The translations under genes were made by a program, and so were the position numbers. Under the pieces are notes generated by a model. The model was not told where the DNA came from and ran no database searches. It saw only the letters and a program-made list of their open reading frames with translations. A stretch of 64,000 nt of DNA, from positions 2,542,001 through 2,606,000 of the forward strand of contig NZ_CP091881.1 of assembly GCF_022163125.1 (NCBI RefSeq). The letters are read 5' to 3'. Shown piece after piece: positions 43,206 to 51,052 of the stretch. The DNA is from Paenibacillus sp. HWE-109 (lineage in GTDB: Bacteria; Bacillota; Bacilli; Paenibacillales; NBRC-103111). Position 1 is the first letter of the stretch; each line of letters opens with the position of its first letter.

Positions 43206-43221
43206 ATCAAAAAAAATTGAT
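43206..43221 (+). promoter_or_regulatory. ArsR operator 1
   Basis: ATCAA-aaaaaa-TTGAT followed by TAAT, immediately before the arsR start. The same ATCAA-N6-TTGATTAAT pattern occurs before the next gene (43,601). It fits the A/T-rich inverted repeat bound by Bacillus ArsR-type repressors. Confidence 0.75.
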
Positions 43222-43223
43222 TA

Positions 43224-43583
43224 ATGAAACGAGTGCGAATAATGAAAACCGTCATTCCTTTAAATCAGGAAACAGTCAAAACTGCTTCAAATGAGGCATT
43301 ATTCGAAACCTTTGAAGCAAAGTTTAAAGCGTTAGCAGACCGCAAGAGACTGCAGATTATGTATGAGCTAACGCAACGTGGAAAAACATGTGTTTGTGAT
43401 CTATGCGATATCGTAGAGATGGCTCAATCCAAATTATCGTATCACTTAAAAATCTTGTTGGATGCCAATCTTATTACAAAAGAAATCATCGGCACCTGGA
43501 GTTACTATGAAATCCATTCGAGTGAAGTTAATGCACTGCTTTCAGAACAATTGTGCTGCATTTTTAAACCGAGCGGATCTTAA
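43224..43583 (+). CDS. arsR: ArsR-family arsenite-responsive repressor
   Basis: A 119-residue winged-helix repressor. The metal-binding site CVCDLC (in GKTCVCDLCDIVEMAQSKLS) lies at the start of the recognition helix, exactly as in arsenite-sensing ArsR, and is followed by LSYHLKILLDANLI. It would leave its operators when As(III) binds the cysteines. The first ATG (43,224) overlaps the downstream edge of operator 1; an ATG six codons later is also possible and neither has a strong ribosome site. The next gene, an FAD/NAD(P) oxidoreductase with a Cys-rich tail, has the second operator. No arsB/acr3 pump or arsC is in the window. Confidence 0.88.
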   Translation: MKRVRIMKTVIPLNQETVKTASNEALFETFEAKFKALADRKRLQIMYELTQRGKTCVCDLCDIVEMAQSKLSYHLKILLDANLITKEIIGTWSYYEIHSSEVNALLSEQLCCIFKPSGS

Positions 43584-43600
43584 TTTTTTTTGTTTAATAA

Positions 43601-43616
43601 ATCAAATTTTCTTGAT
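43601..43616 (+). promoter_or_regulatory. ArsR operator 2
   Basis: ATCAA-attttc-TTGAT plus TAAT, 35 bases before the oxidoreductase start. The same half-sites and 6-base spacing as operator 1 support common control by the adjacent ArsR. Confidence 0.75.
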
Positions 43617-43650
43617 TAATAGAACTGAATTATAACCTGGAGGTAGTATG

Positions 43651-45009
43651 ATGAATCAATATTCTAGTTTGTCCAAAGCACAACTGCCAGTAGCCATTAT
43701 AGGTGCTGGACCTGTAGGTCTTGCCGCGGCAGCCCATCTGGTTACTCGTGGGGAATCGTTTGTACTATTTGATGTTGGTCATGCGGTGGGAGCTAGCATC
43801 CTTCAATGGGCTCATGTACGCCTCTTTTCACCATGGGAATACAATATCGATAAAGCAGCTAAACAATTGCTTATTTCACACGGTTGGAATGTTCCGAATC
43901 CGTTAGATATTCCCACAGGATTAGAAATGGTTAAAGACTATTTGACACCTTTTGCTGAATTGCCCGAAATTAAACCATTCCTATACTTGAGTGCCAAAGT
44001 GGTTGCTGTGAGCCGTGAAGGCTTAAACAAAGTTAAAACGCATGGCCGGGAGGATCTTCCGTTTGTTTTGCACGTTGAAATGAATGGTGAACGTAGCATC
44101 GTAAAGGCCAAAGCCGTCATTGATGCCTCCGGGACCTGGACGAATCCCAATCCAATCCGATCTGAAGGTGTATGGACAACAGAAGAACAAGCTTTCAGTA
44201 AGCAAATATCCTACGGGATACCTGATATTCTTCATAAGCATAAAGATCGTTATAGTGGAAAGAAAGTGCTTGTTGTGGGCAGTGGTCATTCTGCGATTAA
44301 TACATTATTAGAACTTGGAGAGCTCAAGGAGCAAGTACCGGAAACTGAAATTGTCTGGCTCTTGAGAAAATCTAACTTGGAGGATGTTTACGGAGGAAGG
44401 GAGCAAGATCAACTTGCGGCAAGAGGAGAACTTGGAATACGGATTCAAAAACTTGTCGGAACAGGCAATGTGAAAGTAATAACGCCATTTTATGTGCAAG
44501 AGGTAAAAAAGAATAAAGATAAAATTCAAGTCATCGGAACTTTGAATGGTGAATTTCAACGGATCGATGGGATTGATGAAATTGTTGCCAATACCGGTTC
44601 TCGCCCAGATTTCTCCTTTCTAAGAGAAGTTAGGGTTTTGGCAGATCCTAGTCTAGAAAGTGCAATGGAACTGGCACCTTTGATCGATCCGAATGTTCAT
44701 AGTTGTGGTACTGTGAGACCACATGGAGAGAAGGAACTGCGTCAACCAGAAAAGGACCTCTACATTGTCGGAGCAAAAAGCTATGGCAGAGCACCAACTT
44801 TTTTGATGGCCACAGGGTATGAACAAGTGCGTTCCGTTGTCTCCTATATTGCAGGAGATCGCGAAGCAGCAGAGAGAGTGGAACTTAGACTGCCGGAAAC
44901 AGGGGTATGCAGTATTAGAGCCGATGTCACCAATACTTGTTGTTCACCAGCGCCCCAATTAAAAACATCAAAATCTTCATGCTGCAACGGTACGAGTAAG
45001 TACGAATGA
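43651..45009 (+). CDS. FAD/NAD(P)-dependent oxidoreductase of ars locus, Cys-rich tail
   Basis: A 452-residue flavoprotein of the FMO/thioredoxin-reductase-like type. FAD motif GAGPVG near residue 20, NAD(P) motif VVGSGHSA near 207, and a late SYGRAPTFLMATGYEQ block. The C-terminal 40 residues carry GVCSI, NTCCSPA and SSCCNG: three cysteine clusters suited to binding arsenite or another soft metal. GGAGGT 6 bases upstream supports ATG 43,651; the ATG one codon earlier is closer than usual. It follows arsR behind a shared operator, so arsenic induction is likely. An ArsO-like monooxygenase for organoarsenicals is the best guess; reaction not shown by sequence. Confidence 0.8.
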   Translation: MNQYSSLSKAQLPVAIIGAGPVGLAAAAHLVTRGESFVLFDVGHAVGASILQWAHVRLFSPWEYNIDKAAKQLLISHGWNVPNPLDIPTGLEMVKDYLTPFAELPEIKPFLYLSAKVVAVSREGLNKVKTHGREDLPFVLHVEMNGERSIVKAKAVIDASGTWTNPNPIRSEGVWTTEEQAFSKQISYGIPDILHKHKDRYSGKKVLVVGSGHSAINTLLELGELKEQVPETEIVWLLRKSNLEDVYGGREQDQLAARGELGIRIQKLVGTGNVKVITPFYVQEVKKNKDKIQVIGTLNGEFQRIDGIDEIVANTGSRPDFSFLREVRVLADPSLESAMELAPLIDPNVHSCGTVRPHGEKELRQPEKDLYIVGAKSYGRAPTFLMATGYEQVRSVVSYIAGDREAAERVELRLPETGVCSIRADVTNTCCSPAPQLKTSKSSCCNGTSKYE

Positions 45010-45026
45010 TGTAGTTGCCTTAAAGG

Positions 45027-45061
45027 CGTGCAAACTGTCAACAGTTTGTACGTCATTTTTT
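45027..45061 (+). terminator. Rho-independent terminator
   Basis: CGTGCAAACTG pairs with CAGTTTGTACG around a TCAA loop, followed by a T-run. It ends the ars-linked transcript. Confidence 0.85.
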
Positions 45062-45097
45062 TACAGAATAGAGAAAGCTTTTTAACTAGATGAAGCT

Positions 45098-45400
45098 TTG
45101 ACAGTAGGTACTGGTTTTCTGAATAAACATAAGGCCAATGTAAGTTTGAGTGAGCGGAAAGAATACTACGATCATGGACGTTTGTTGTTTTCTATCGCTC
45201 CTCAGCCAAATGCAAGAGCAGGCGAAGGTTCAGATAAGATTATCGATGTCTTCTCTTCAAATCCATTGGCTGGAGAACTAAACGGATCGGATCGTCATGC
45301 GCCTACGATGATGATGATGATGCCAGAAGTTGGACGTTGGCGTTTGCTGCCATATGTACATGGCCGATTGCTTGATCCAATTGTTGTAGAAGTTAGATAG
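45098..45400 (+). pseudogene. Truncated DUF4871-like gene remnant
   Basis: An open stretch of 100 residues without a proper start (TTG, no ribosome site). Its end MMMPEVGRWRLLPYVHGRLLDPIVVEV resembles the last beta-strands of DUF4871-type lipoproteins (pattern MP..G.WR...YV.G...G.IVVEV). The N-terminal signal and first half are missing. Preceding stop codons confirm truncation. The 200 bases after it form the leader of the multicopper oxidase. Confidence 0.4.
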
Positions 45401-45502
45401 GTTCCTATCGCGCAGCGTTTTTGGATGCTCAAAATTTATGTGCTTTTCCAAGTTAAAAATAGGTTTACAAACCATAACTTTCAGCTTATAGTTAAATTAC
45501 AT

Positions 45503-45567
45503 TGTTTCCTTTGGTAAACTTTTTGTCCCATTGGAAACAAATTTTTGTGCTAAATGTTTCCCTAGGT
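45503..45567 (+). promoter_or_regulatory. Repeated TGTTTCC motif upstream of the multicopper oxidase
   Basis: TGTTTCCTTTGG (45,503) recurs as TGTTTCCCTAGG (45,556), and GGAAACA (45,533) makes an inverted pair with the first. Three half-sites within 65 bases just before the oxidase gene suggest an operator, regulator unknown. Confidence 0.4.
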
Positions 45568-45611
45568 CAAAAAAATTGTAAACAAGCAATAATTGTTGGG
45601 AGGGCCAAAAG

Positions 45612-46655
45612 ATGTTTCAGAAACAAGATAAAAAGGTATCGCGACGCAATCTTCTGAAGATGGGAACGGCAGGGGCTTTTGCTGTCATTGGCAGTACATT
45701 ATTGAATCCGTCCTCTTTGTTTGGTAAATCAACATTAGCGGCGGGTAAGCATGACATTCATGAGGCTATGAAGGGACAACTGCACGAAGGCATGAAGCAT
45801 GGATATGTACCCAGTGGTGAAGTGACGGAGGGTTTTAAAGCAGCGCAGAAAGCACTCACCACATTTGATTATGGGAAGGTGAGCAAGCTGCCGGACGGAA
45901 GAACCCTGCGGGAATATGAGATTACTGCCTATGAAGCAAACGTTGAGATTGCGAAAGGGATCAAATTCCCCGGTTGGACTTTTAATGGTACAATACCTGG
46001 CCCAACGATTCGCTGTACAGAAGGGGATGTCCTTCGCGTGAATTTTTCCAACGCAACGAGCCATCCGCATTCGATCCATTTCCATGGCATGCACCCTACG
46101 AATATGGATGGGCTGGAAGCGATCAATTCAGGGGACTCTTTTACATATGAATTCGAAGCGAAACCAGCAGGCATGCATGTCTATCATTGTCATGTAGCCC
46201 CTCTTGCCAGACATATTCATAAAGGACTGTACGGAAACTTCATCATTGATCCTAAGAAACCAAGAGCTGTTGCCAAGGAATTCAATATGCTTATGAATGG
46301 CTATGATCTTGACCTTGATGGTGAAAATGAAATTTATACCGTGAATGGGTATGCCTTTGCATATCAGCAAGAGCCGATCAAAGTGAAAGTCGGAGAACTT
46401 GTCCGTATTTATCTAAGTAATTTAACGGAGTTTGATCTCATTAATTCTTTTCATCTGCATGCCAATTTCTTTAACTATTATGCAACTGGAGCAGATCCAG
46501 AAGCACGCCCCAATTTCACGGATACGATTATGCAGTGTCAAGGTGAACGTGGCATCCTTGAAATTGTTTTCCCAGCACCGGGACGATATATGTTTCATGC
46601 CCATCAAAGTGAATTTGCAGAGCTCGGATGGATGGGATTCTTCATTGCAGAATAA
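45612..46655 (+). CDS. Tat-exported two-domain multicopper oxidase (NirK-like fold)
   Basis: A 347-residue exported copper enzyme. The N-terminus has a Tat signal with Arg11-Arg12 in SRRNLLKMG. Copper ligand motifs: HPHSIHFHG (His-X-His, about 155), YHCHVAPLARH (Cys/His of the type 1 site), a second-domain HLHANFF and MFHAHQSE. Two cupredoxin domains make it a small MCO close to copper nitrite reductases, but in this family the reaction may be metal or phenol oxidation. It is exported folded through Tat; a TatA gene stands at the end of the same operon, and a ZIP-type metal transporter follows 21 bases downstream. Ferroxidase or manganese oxidase activity coupled to uptake is an inference. 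Confidence 0.85.
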   Translation: MFQKQDKKVSRRNLLKMGTAGAFAVIGSTLLNPSSLFGKSTLAAGKHDIHEAMKGQLHEGMKHGYVPSGEVTEGFKAAQKALTTFDYGKVSKLPDGRTLREYEITAYEANVEIAKGIKFPGWTFNGTIPGPTIRCTEGDVLRVNFSNATSHPHSIHFHGMHPTNMDGLEAINSGDSFTYEFEAKPAGMHVYHCHVAPLARHIHKGLYGNFIIDPKKPRAVAKEFNMLMNGYDLDLDGENEIYTVNGYAFAYQQEPIKVKVGELVRIYLSNLTEFDLINSFHLHANFFNYYATGADPEARPNFTDTIMQCQGERGILEIVFPAPGRYMFHAHQSEFAELGWMGFFIAE

Positions 46656-46676
46656 GAAAGGAGGCGAACGATTGCT

Positions 46677-47882
46677 ATGAGTATTAACAATGATATCGTA
46701 GAAAAGACATCTTCTAACAAGTTAAAAGCGATTCTTTGGGGCATTCTTCCATTGGTATTATTAATTGCAATTATCATAACGATAGCCAAAGTAGGGACTG
46801 GAATTGAAAGTGAGCCTGCTGCTCCAATTGAAGTCTTGAATGTTGAAAAAATCACTCTCAATGACGAGGGCATTCAAGTTAGAGTTTTAAACTCAGGACC
46901 TGAGGCAATAACCATTGCTCAAGTTGTCGTTGATGGAGCCTTCTGGAACGCAAGTTTTTCACCAAGTGATACCTTAAAGAGGTTTGAACAAGGAACTGTG
47001 AAAATTCCATACCCATGGGTACAAGGGGATCCTCATGAAATTAAATTTATTACCTCGAACGGTTTAATCTTCACGGGGGAAGTGGCTGCAGCAGCCGCAA
47101 CGCCGGAACCGAGTGGCAAACTCTTTTGGCAGTATGCTTTAATTGGGTTCTATGTTGGGGTTATTCCTGTTGGACTTGGTTTACTCTGGTATCCATTCTT
47201 ACGTAGATTTTCAGTTAAAGGAATGCATGCAATTCTCGCAATGACGATTGGCCTGTTATTCTTTCTAGTTATTGATACCTTTCAAGAAGGGTTTGAAATG
47301 GCTACGGAAGCGCCAGGCGTATTTCAAGGGACTGGGTTAGTATGGTTTGGAGCACTACTTAGTTGTCTCTTCTTGATTGCTGTGGATCAGTCCAATGAGC
47401 GCAAGTTGAGCAATAAAAGCGATGGAAGAAGGGTGGCTGCCAAAATTGCCACAGGCATTGGCTTGCATAATTTAGGCGAAGGACTTGCGATCGGATCTGC
47501 ATTTGCAGTTGGAGAGGCAGCTTTAGGCACATTTCTCATCATTGGATTTACCCTGCACAATATCACAGAAGGCGTAGGAATTGCGTCGCCACTACTTAAA
47601 GAACGTCCAAATTGGAAGACCTTTGTTAAGTTAGCTTTGATAGCTGGTGGACCTGCCATTATTGGAACCTGGGCCGGAGGATTCATATTTAACGATACAC
47701 TGGCTGCGTTATTCTTTGGCATAGGTGCTGGTGCTATTTTACAGGTCATTTATGTGATTTCTAAAATGATTCTTAAAGAATCGGAGAAGAAGGGACTTTC
47801 TCCCGTTTCTTGGTTGAATTTTGGAGGCTTATCAGCTGGAATTCTCATTATGTATGTGACGGCCTTAATGGTCAAATTCTAA
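46677..47882 (+). CDS. ZIP-family metal transporter with extracytoplasmic N-terminal domain
   Basis: A 401-residue membrane protein. A first helix at about 18-40 is followed by a beta-rich outside domain of about 90 residues, then seven to eight spans. The ZIP signature is clear: GIGLHNLGEGLAIGSA and TLHNITEGVGIASP contain the His/Asn/Glu metal ligands of the central helices. Most bacterial ZIP (ZupT) proteins lack the extra N-terminal domain. It lies between a Tat-dependent multicopper oxidase and tatA; GAAAGGAGG is present before the ATG though the spacing (12) is long. Likely imports Fe, Mn or Zn, perhaps receiving the product of the oxidase. Confidence 0.87.
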   Translation: MSINNDIVEKTSSNKLKAILWGILPLVLLIAIIITIAKVGTGIESEPAAPIEVLNVEKITLNDEGIQVRVLNSGPEAITIAQVVVDGAFWNASFSPSDTLKRFEQGTVKIPYPWVQGDPHEIKFITSNGLIFTGEVAAAAATPEPSGKLFWQYALIGFYVGVIPVGLGLLWYPFLRRFSVKGMHAILAMTIGLLFFLVIDTFQEGFEMATEAPGVFQGTGLVWFGALLSCLFLIAVDQSNERKLSNKSDGRRVAAKIATGIGLHNLGEGLAIGSAFAVGEAALGTFLIIGFTLHNITEGVGIASPLLKERPNWKTFVKLALIAGGPAIIGTWAGGFIFNDTLAALFFGIGAGAILQVIYVISKMILKESEKKGLSPVSWLNFGGLSAGILIMYVTALMVKF

Positions 47883-47909
47883 AAAACATGAAAGGTAGAT
47901 GATGAAAAC

Positions 47910-48086
47910 ATGCTTTCTGGCATCGGTGTATCAGGAGTTATCATCATTTTTGCTGTTGCGCTGCTGTTATTTGGCCCTACGAAGCTTCCGCAATTAGGCC
48001 GTGCTCTCGGCACAACGATAAAAGAGTTTAGACAGGGAACGAAGGATTTGTTAGAAGAGGATAAGAAAGAGAGGTTCAAAGAATAG
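47910..48086 (+). CDS. tatA: Twin-arginine translocase subunit TatA
   Basis: A 58-residue protein: short N-terminus MLSGIGVSG, one hydrophobic helix (IIIFAVALLLF), the invariant hinge GPTKLPQLGRALG and an amphipathic, charged tail ending DKKERFKE. This is the full TatA/E pattern and usual length for Firmicutes. It forms the pore component of the Tat export pathway in the membrane. It starts 28 bases after the ZIP gene with a weak AAGGTAGATG site and has no tatC beside it, so TatC must come from elsewhere. Co-location with a Tat-signal oxidase makes that enzyme its likely dedicated substrate. Confidence 0.92.
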   Translation: MLSGIGVSGVIIIFAVALLLFGPTKLPQLGRALGTTIKEFRQGTKDLLEEDKKERFKE

Positions 48087-48179
48087 GCGAGAAGGGGTGG
48101 GAATAGACGAGAATGGGCGGATAAGGGCAAGAATAGACGAAAAAGCGGAAAATGGTGAAAGATGAGCAATAATGGACGA

Positions 48180-48416
48180 GAACGGGCGAAAAAGGGCAGG
48201 AATGGACGATAAAGGGCGAAAGGGCAAGAATGGACGATAAAGGTGAAAAAGGGCAGGAATGGACGATAAAGGGCGAAAAGGGCAAGAATGGACGATGGGG
48301 GAATGACGAAAAAACGAGATAAGACGTGTGAAGATGAGAAATGACGAAAAAACGAGACAAGACAAGTGAAGATGAGAAATGACGAAAAAACGAGACAAGA
48401 TGAGTGAAGATGAGAA
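48180..48416. repeat. Purine-rich tandem repeats, about 29-bp and 38-bp units
   Basis: GAATGGACGA recurs at 48,200, 48,228, 48,257 and 48,286 (period 28-29), followed by three copies of a 38-bp unit (ATGACGAAAAAACGAG...GATGAG) starting at 48,303, 48,341 and 48,379. The top strand is nearly all purine. It lies right after tatA; looser copies begin at about 48,090. Layout differs from the four-arm elements. Confidence 0.85.
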
Positions 48417-48500
48417 AAATAAGAAAATCCGGTAATTCCGAGAAATACGGCTTTGCCGGCCTGAGGAATCGGTCTCTATATTAGCGAAAAACCCGATTAA

Positions 48501-48680
48501 AAGGAACTCTGGTACGTTATTTAGGAAAATAGAGGGATGCGAAGGACATAGCGGAACTACAGGGTCTTATTTCCACGAAAAACGCTGAAATTGCCCATGA
48601 AACAGCAGAATAGCGTACTGTAGTTCCCCCAACCTCGCGATAATGCCAGTTTTTGCTAAAATAGCGTACTGTAGTTCCCT
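48501..48680. repeat. Four-arm intergenic element, family A (A2, inverted)
   Basis: Arms at 48,501 and 48,551 (forward), 48,610 and 48,661 (reverse), spaced 50, 59 and 51 bp. The spacer is the reverse complement of that in the elements at 2.8 and 17 kb. The 250 bases to the next gene hold two small hairpins (TCACGCA/TGCGTGA at 48,805-48,825, GCGCGG/CCGCGC after it) and no gene. Confidence 0.82.
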
Positions 48681-48931
48681 CCATCTCCGCTCAAGGCAGC
48701 TAGAATGACTCTTCGTAAACCGTCCGCAGCCCTATAGGTAGCCAGCAGCATTAAAATTGAGGTCTGTCGTGAATCCAGTCTCATACTCCATTAGTTTGGC
48801 GCGATCACGCAATACAAATGCGTGAACGGCGCGGATACCGCGCAGCGATACGGATTTGTCACTTGAGAGAATGTGCTACGGTAAGGATGGACGTTAAGTC
48901 ACTATCCTATCTCAAGGCAAAGGAGATACCT

Positions 48932-50953
48932 ATGTACATTCACTCAGCTTTCTCCGCTTCCAAGATCCGCAAATCGCTTTTGGCTTTATTGATTGCAGCT
49001 TTGTTGAACGCAGCACTGTTCATCCCGCCAGCCAGTTATGCGACCGAGCAGAAAGGCGGACCTTCCGATCCAAAAGAGACGGAGGCGTTCATCGATAGCT
49101 TCTTCAACCGGGCGGACATTCAAGCAAAACTCGCGGGTGCGGTTATCGCCGTTGTCAAGGACGATCGGACGCTGCTTGCCAAAGGATACGGCTACGCCGA
49201 CGCGGAGCGTCAGACAGCAGTCGATCCAGACCAAACGCTGTTCCGTCTAGCCTCCCTTTCCAAAACGTTTACCGCCACCGCCGTCATGCAATTGGCCGAG
49301 CAGCACCAAGTCGATCTGGACCGCGATATCGGCGGCTATTTGAACGGACTCCGGATTCCGAACATTACAGGCGCTCCGCTGACACTTAAGCATCTGATGA
49401 CGCATACGAGCGGATTCGATCAAACGGAGGCGGAAACGGACGAGGGCGCTCCGCAGGATGTTTATCCGCTGGAAGCCTTCGTCAAAGACAACCTTCCTAC
49501 TGTCATCCGAAAGCCGGGAGAAGCGTTCCGTTACGACAACTACGCATACGACCTGCTGGGTTTTATCGTACAAAATGTCTCTGGCAAACCGTTCGACGAA
49601 GTCGTCGTTGATCGCATATTCACGCCGCTCGGTATGACCGACAGCTATTTAACCCTCACACCGGACGTGCAAAAACGACTTGCCGTTCCGCATGACGGAG
49701 CCGGCGAACCGCTTCCGCAGTACGCTACGTTTCCGAATAATTCGCCAGACGGAGGCCTGATATCGACAGGCGCCGATATGGCCCGGTTCATGCAGGCTGA
49801 GCTAAACGGCGGAAAGCTGGGAGAAGCGTCTATCCTGAGCGCGCAGTCCATTCGCGACATGCAGCAGCTAGACGTATCGATTCATCCCGACATTCCTGGC
49901 GTCGGCTACGGCTTCGAATCCTCGTTCCCAGAGTACGCGAATGGGCAAACCGTCGTTGATAAGGCCGGCGTTTCTTCAGGCTTTCAAGCGCAAATGTGGC
50001 TGCTGCCCGAACGCAAAACAGGATTGTTCATCGCTTTGAACAGTGCGCAGCAAGCGAGAACGATCCGCTCTCAGCTGTTCAAAGCGTTCATGGATCATTA
50101 TTTTCCGGAATCGCCAAACCCGCCGCAAGAAACAGTGTCCCCCATAAGCCAAACGAAGGATCAGCTTAGGCGTCTGGAAGGCTTTTACCGCGATTTAAGG
50201 CTTCCGATGTGGCATTACGATGTAGTCGCACAAGTCGGCGGACTGCTTATCACTGACTCTTACGGGACGCATCGCTTGAAGCAAATCAAGGAGCTGCTGT
50301 TCGAGGATGTTGACGGCAGAAAAGCGGCTTTCAAGGATGGCGGCGAAGGCAAGCTGTACTTTTCCTATAATAAAGCAGACAGCTGGTCAGAGAAGCTGCC
50401 TGGCCCGATACCTTTCTCCGATGTGCCAGACAATCACCCCTATGCGAGATTCATCTACTATGTTCAGCAGCAGGGCTTGCTCGGGAAAGAAGACAGCCTG
50501 GTGTTTAACCCGGACCAGCCGATCACCCGCGCCCAATTCGTCGGGCAGTTGTTGAAACTATCGGATATCCCATTGTCCCCGGAACCAGTGTCGTTCGCCG
50601 ACACCGCGCAAAGTCCGTATGCGTCCGAAATCCAGACGGCTCTTGCGTTAGGCCTCGTCAATGGTACGACCGGCGACGCTTTCGAACCGGACCGGCCGAT
50701 CATCCGCCAGGAAGCCGCTGTCATCATGGCGCGTGCTCTGCTGCTTGGCTTCGGCTCGGCCGGAGCCGTTCCGCTCGAAGCTGCGCTGCAAGGAAAGACC
50801 GACGACTGGGCGCTGGAAGGTGTGCAAACCGTCGTCGCCAGAGGCTATTACGGCCCGGAGGTCGTTCCGGATGCAACCGGCGCGGTTGACTACCGGTCGA
50901 AACAGCCGATGCTGCGCAAAGAAGCGGCCGCTATGTTTTATCGGTTTCCATAA
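48932..50953 (+). CDS. Secreted serine hydrolase (beta-lactamase/transpeptidase fold) with SLH domains
   Basis: A 673-residue exported protein. Signal peptide to about residue 36 (ASYA-TEQ). The catalytic domain (about 45-385) has SLSKTF (SxxK), YDNYAY (YxN-type) and a later KAGVSSGF in place of KTG, the pattern of class C/esterase-like penicillin-recognising enzymes. A beta-rich linker of about 80 residues leads to three SLH repeats (FSDVPDNHPYARFI, FADTAQSPYASEI, and the last) that would bind it to the cell wall. AAAGGAGATA precedes the ATG at 48,932. More likely a wall-bound D-amino-peptidase or esterase than a resistance enzyme. Its GC-rich codons differ from the preceding genes. Confidence 0.9.
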   Translation: MYIHSAFSASKIRKSLLALLIAALLNAALFIPPASYATEQKGGPSDPKETEAFIDSFFNRADIQAKLAGAVIAVVKDDRTLLAKGYGYADAERQTAVDPDQTLFRLASLSKTFTATAVMQLAEQHQVDLDRDIGGYLNGLRIPNITGAPLTLKHLMTHTSGFDQTEAETDEGAPQDVYPLEAFVKDNLPTVIRKPGEAFRYDNYAYDLLGFIVQNVSGKPFDEVVVDRIFTPLGMTDSYLTLTPDVQKRLAVPHDGAGEPLPQYATFPNNSPDGGLISTGADMARFMQAELNGGKLGEASILSAQSIRDMQQLDVSIHPDIPGVGYGFESSFPEYANGQTVVDKAGVSSGFQAQMWLLPERKTGLFIALNSAQQARTIRSQLFKAFMDHYFPESPNPPQETVSPISQTKDQLRRLEGFYRDLRLPMWHYDVVAQVGGLLITDSYGTHRLKQIKELLFEDVDGRKAAFKDGGEGKLYFSYNKADSWSEKLPGPIPFSDVPDNHPYARFIYYVQQQGLLGKEDSLVFNPDQPITRAQFVGQLLKLSDIPLSPEPVSFADTAQSPYASEIQTALALGLVNGTTGDAFEPDRPIIRQEAAVIMARALLLGFGSAGAVPLEAALQGKTDDWALEGVQTVVARGYYGPEVVPDATGAVDYRSKQPMLRKEAAAMFYRFP

Positions 50954-50970
50954 AGCTGTCGTTGTTGACA

Positions 50971-51010
50971 TAGAGCAAACCTCCCTTTGACGGCGAGGCT
51001 TGCTCTATTC
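50971..51010 (+). terminator. Rho-independent terminator
   Basis: TAGAGCAAACCTC pairs with GAGGCTTGCTCTA (one mismatch) around an 11-base loop, then TTC-TTG. It lies between the hydrolase and the kinase gene. Confidence 0.75.
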
Positions 51011-51052
51011 TTGCGACATGCATGCTATACTTGAAACGGGTGATCGCATACA

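Noticed and set aside
48051..48398. Minus-strand hydrophobic frames over the purine-rich repeats
   Set aside because: The apparent Ser/Phe/Leu-rich proteins arise from pyrimidine-rich tandem repeats; two frames overlap and neither has a ribosome site.
48932..50953. Beta-lactam resistance enzyme
   Set aside because: The SLH anchor and the non-classical third motif point to a wall-associated peptidase or esterase of the same fold.
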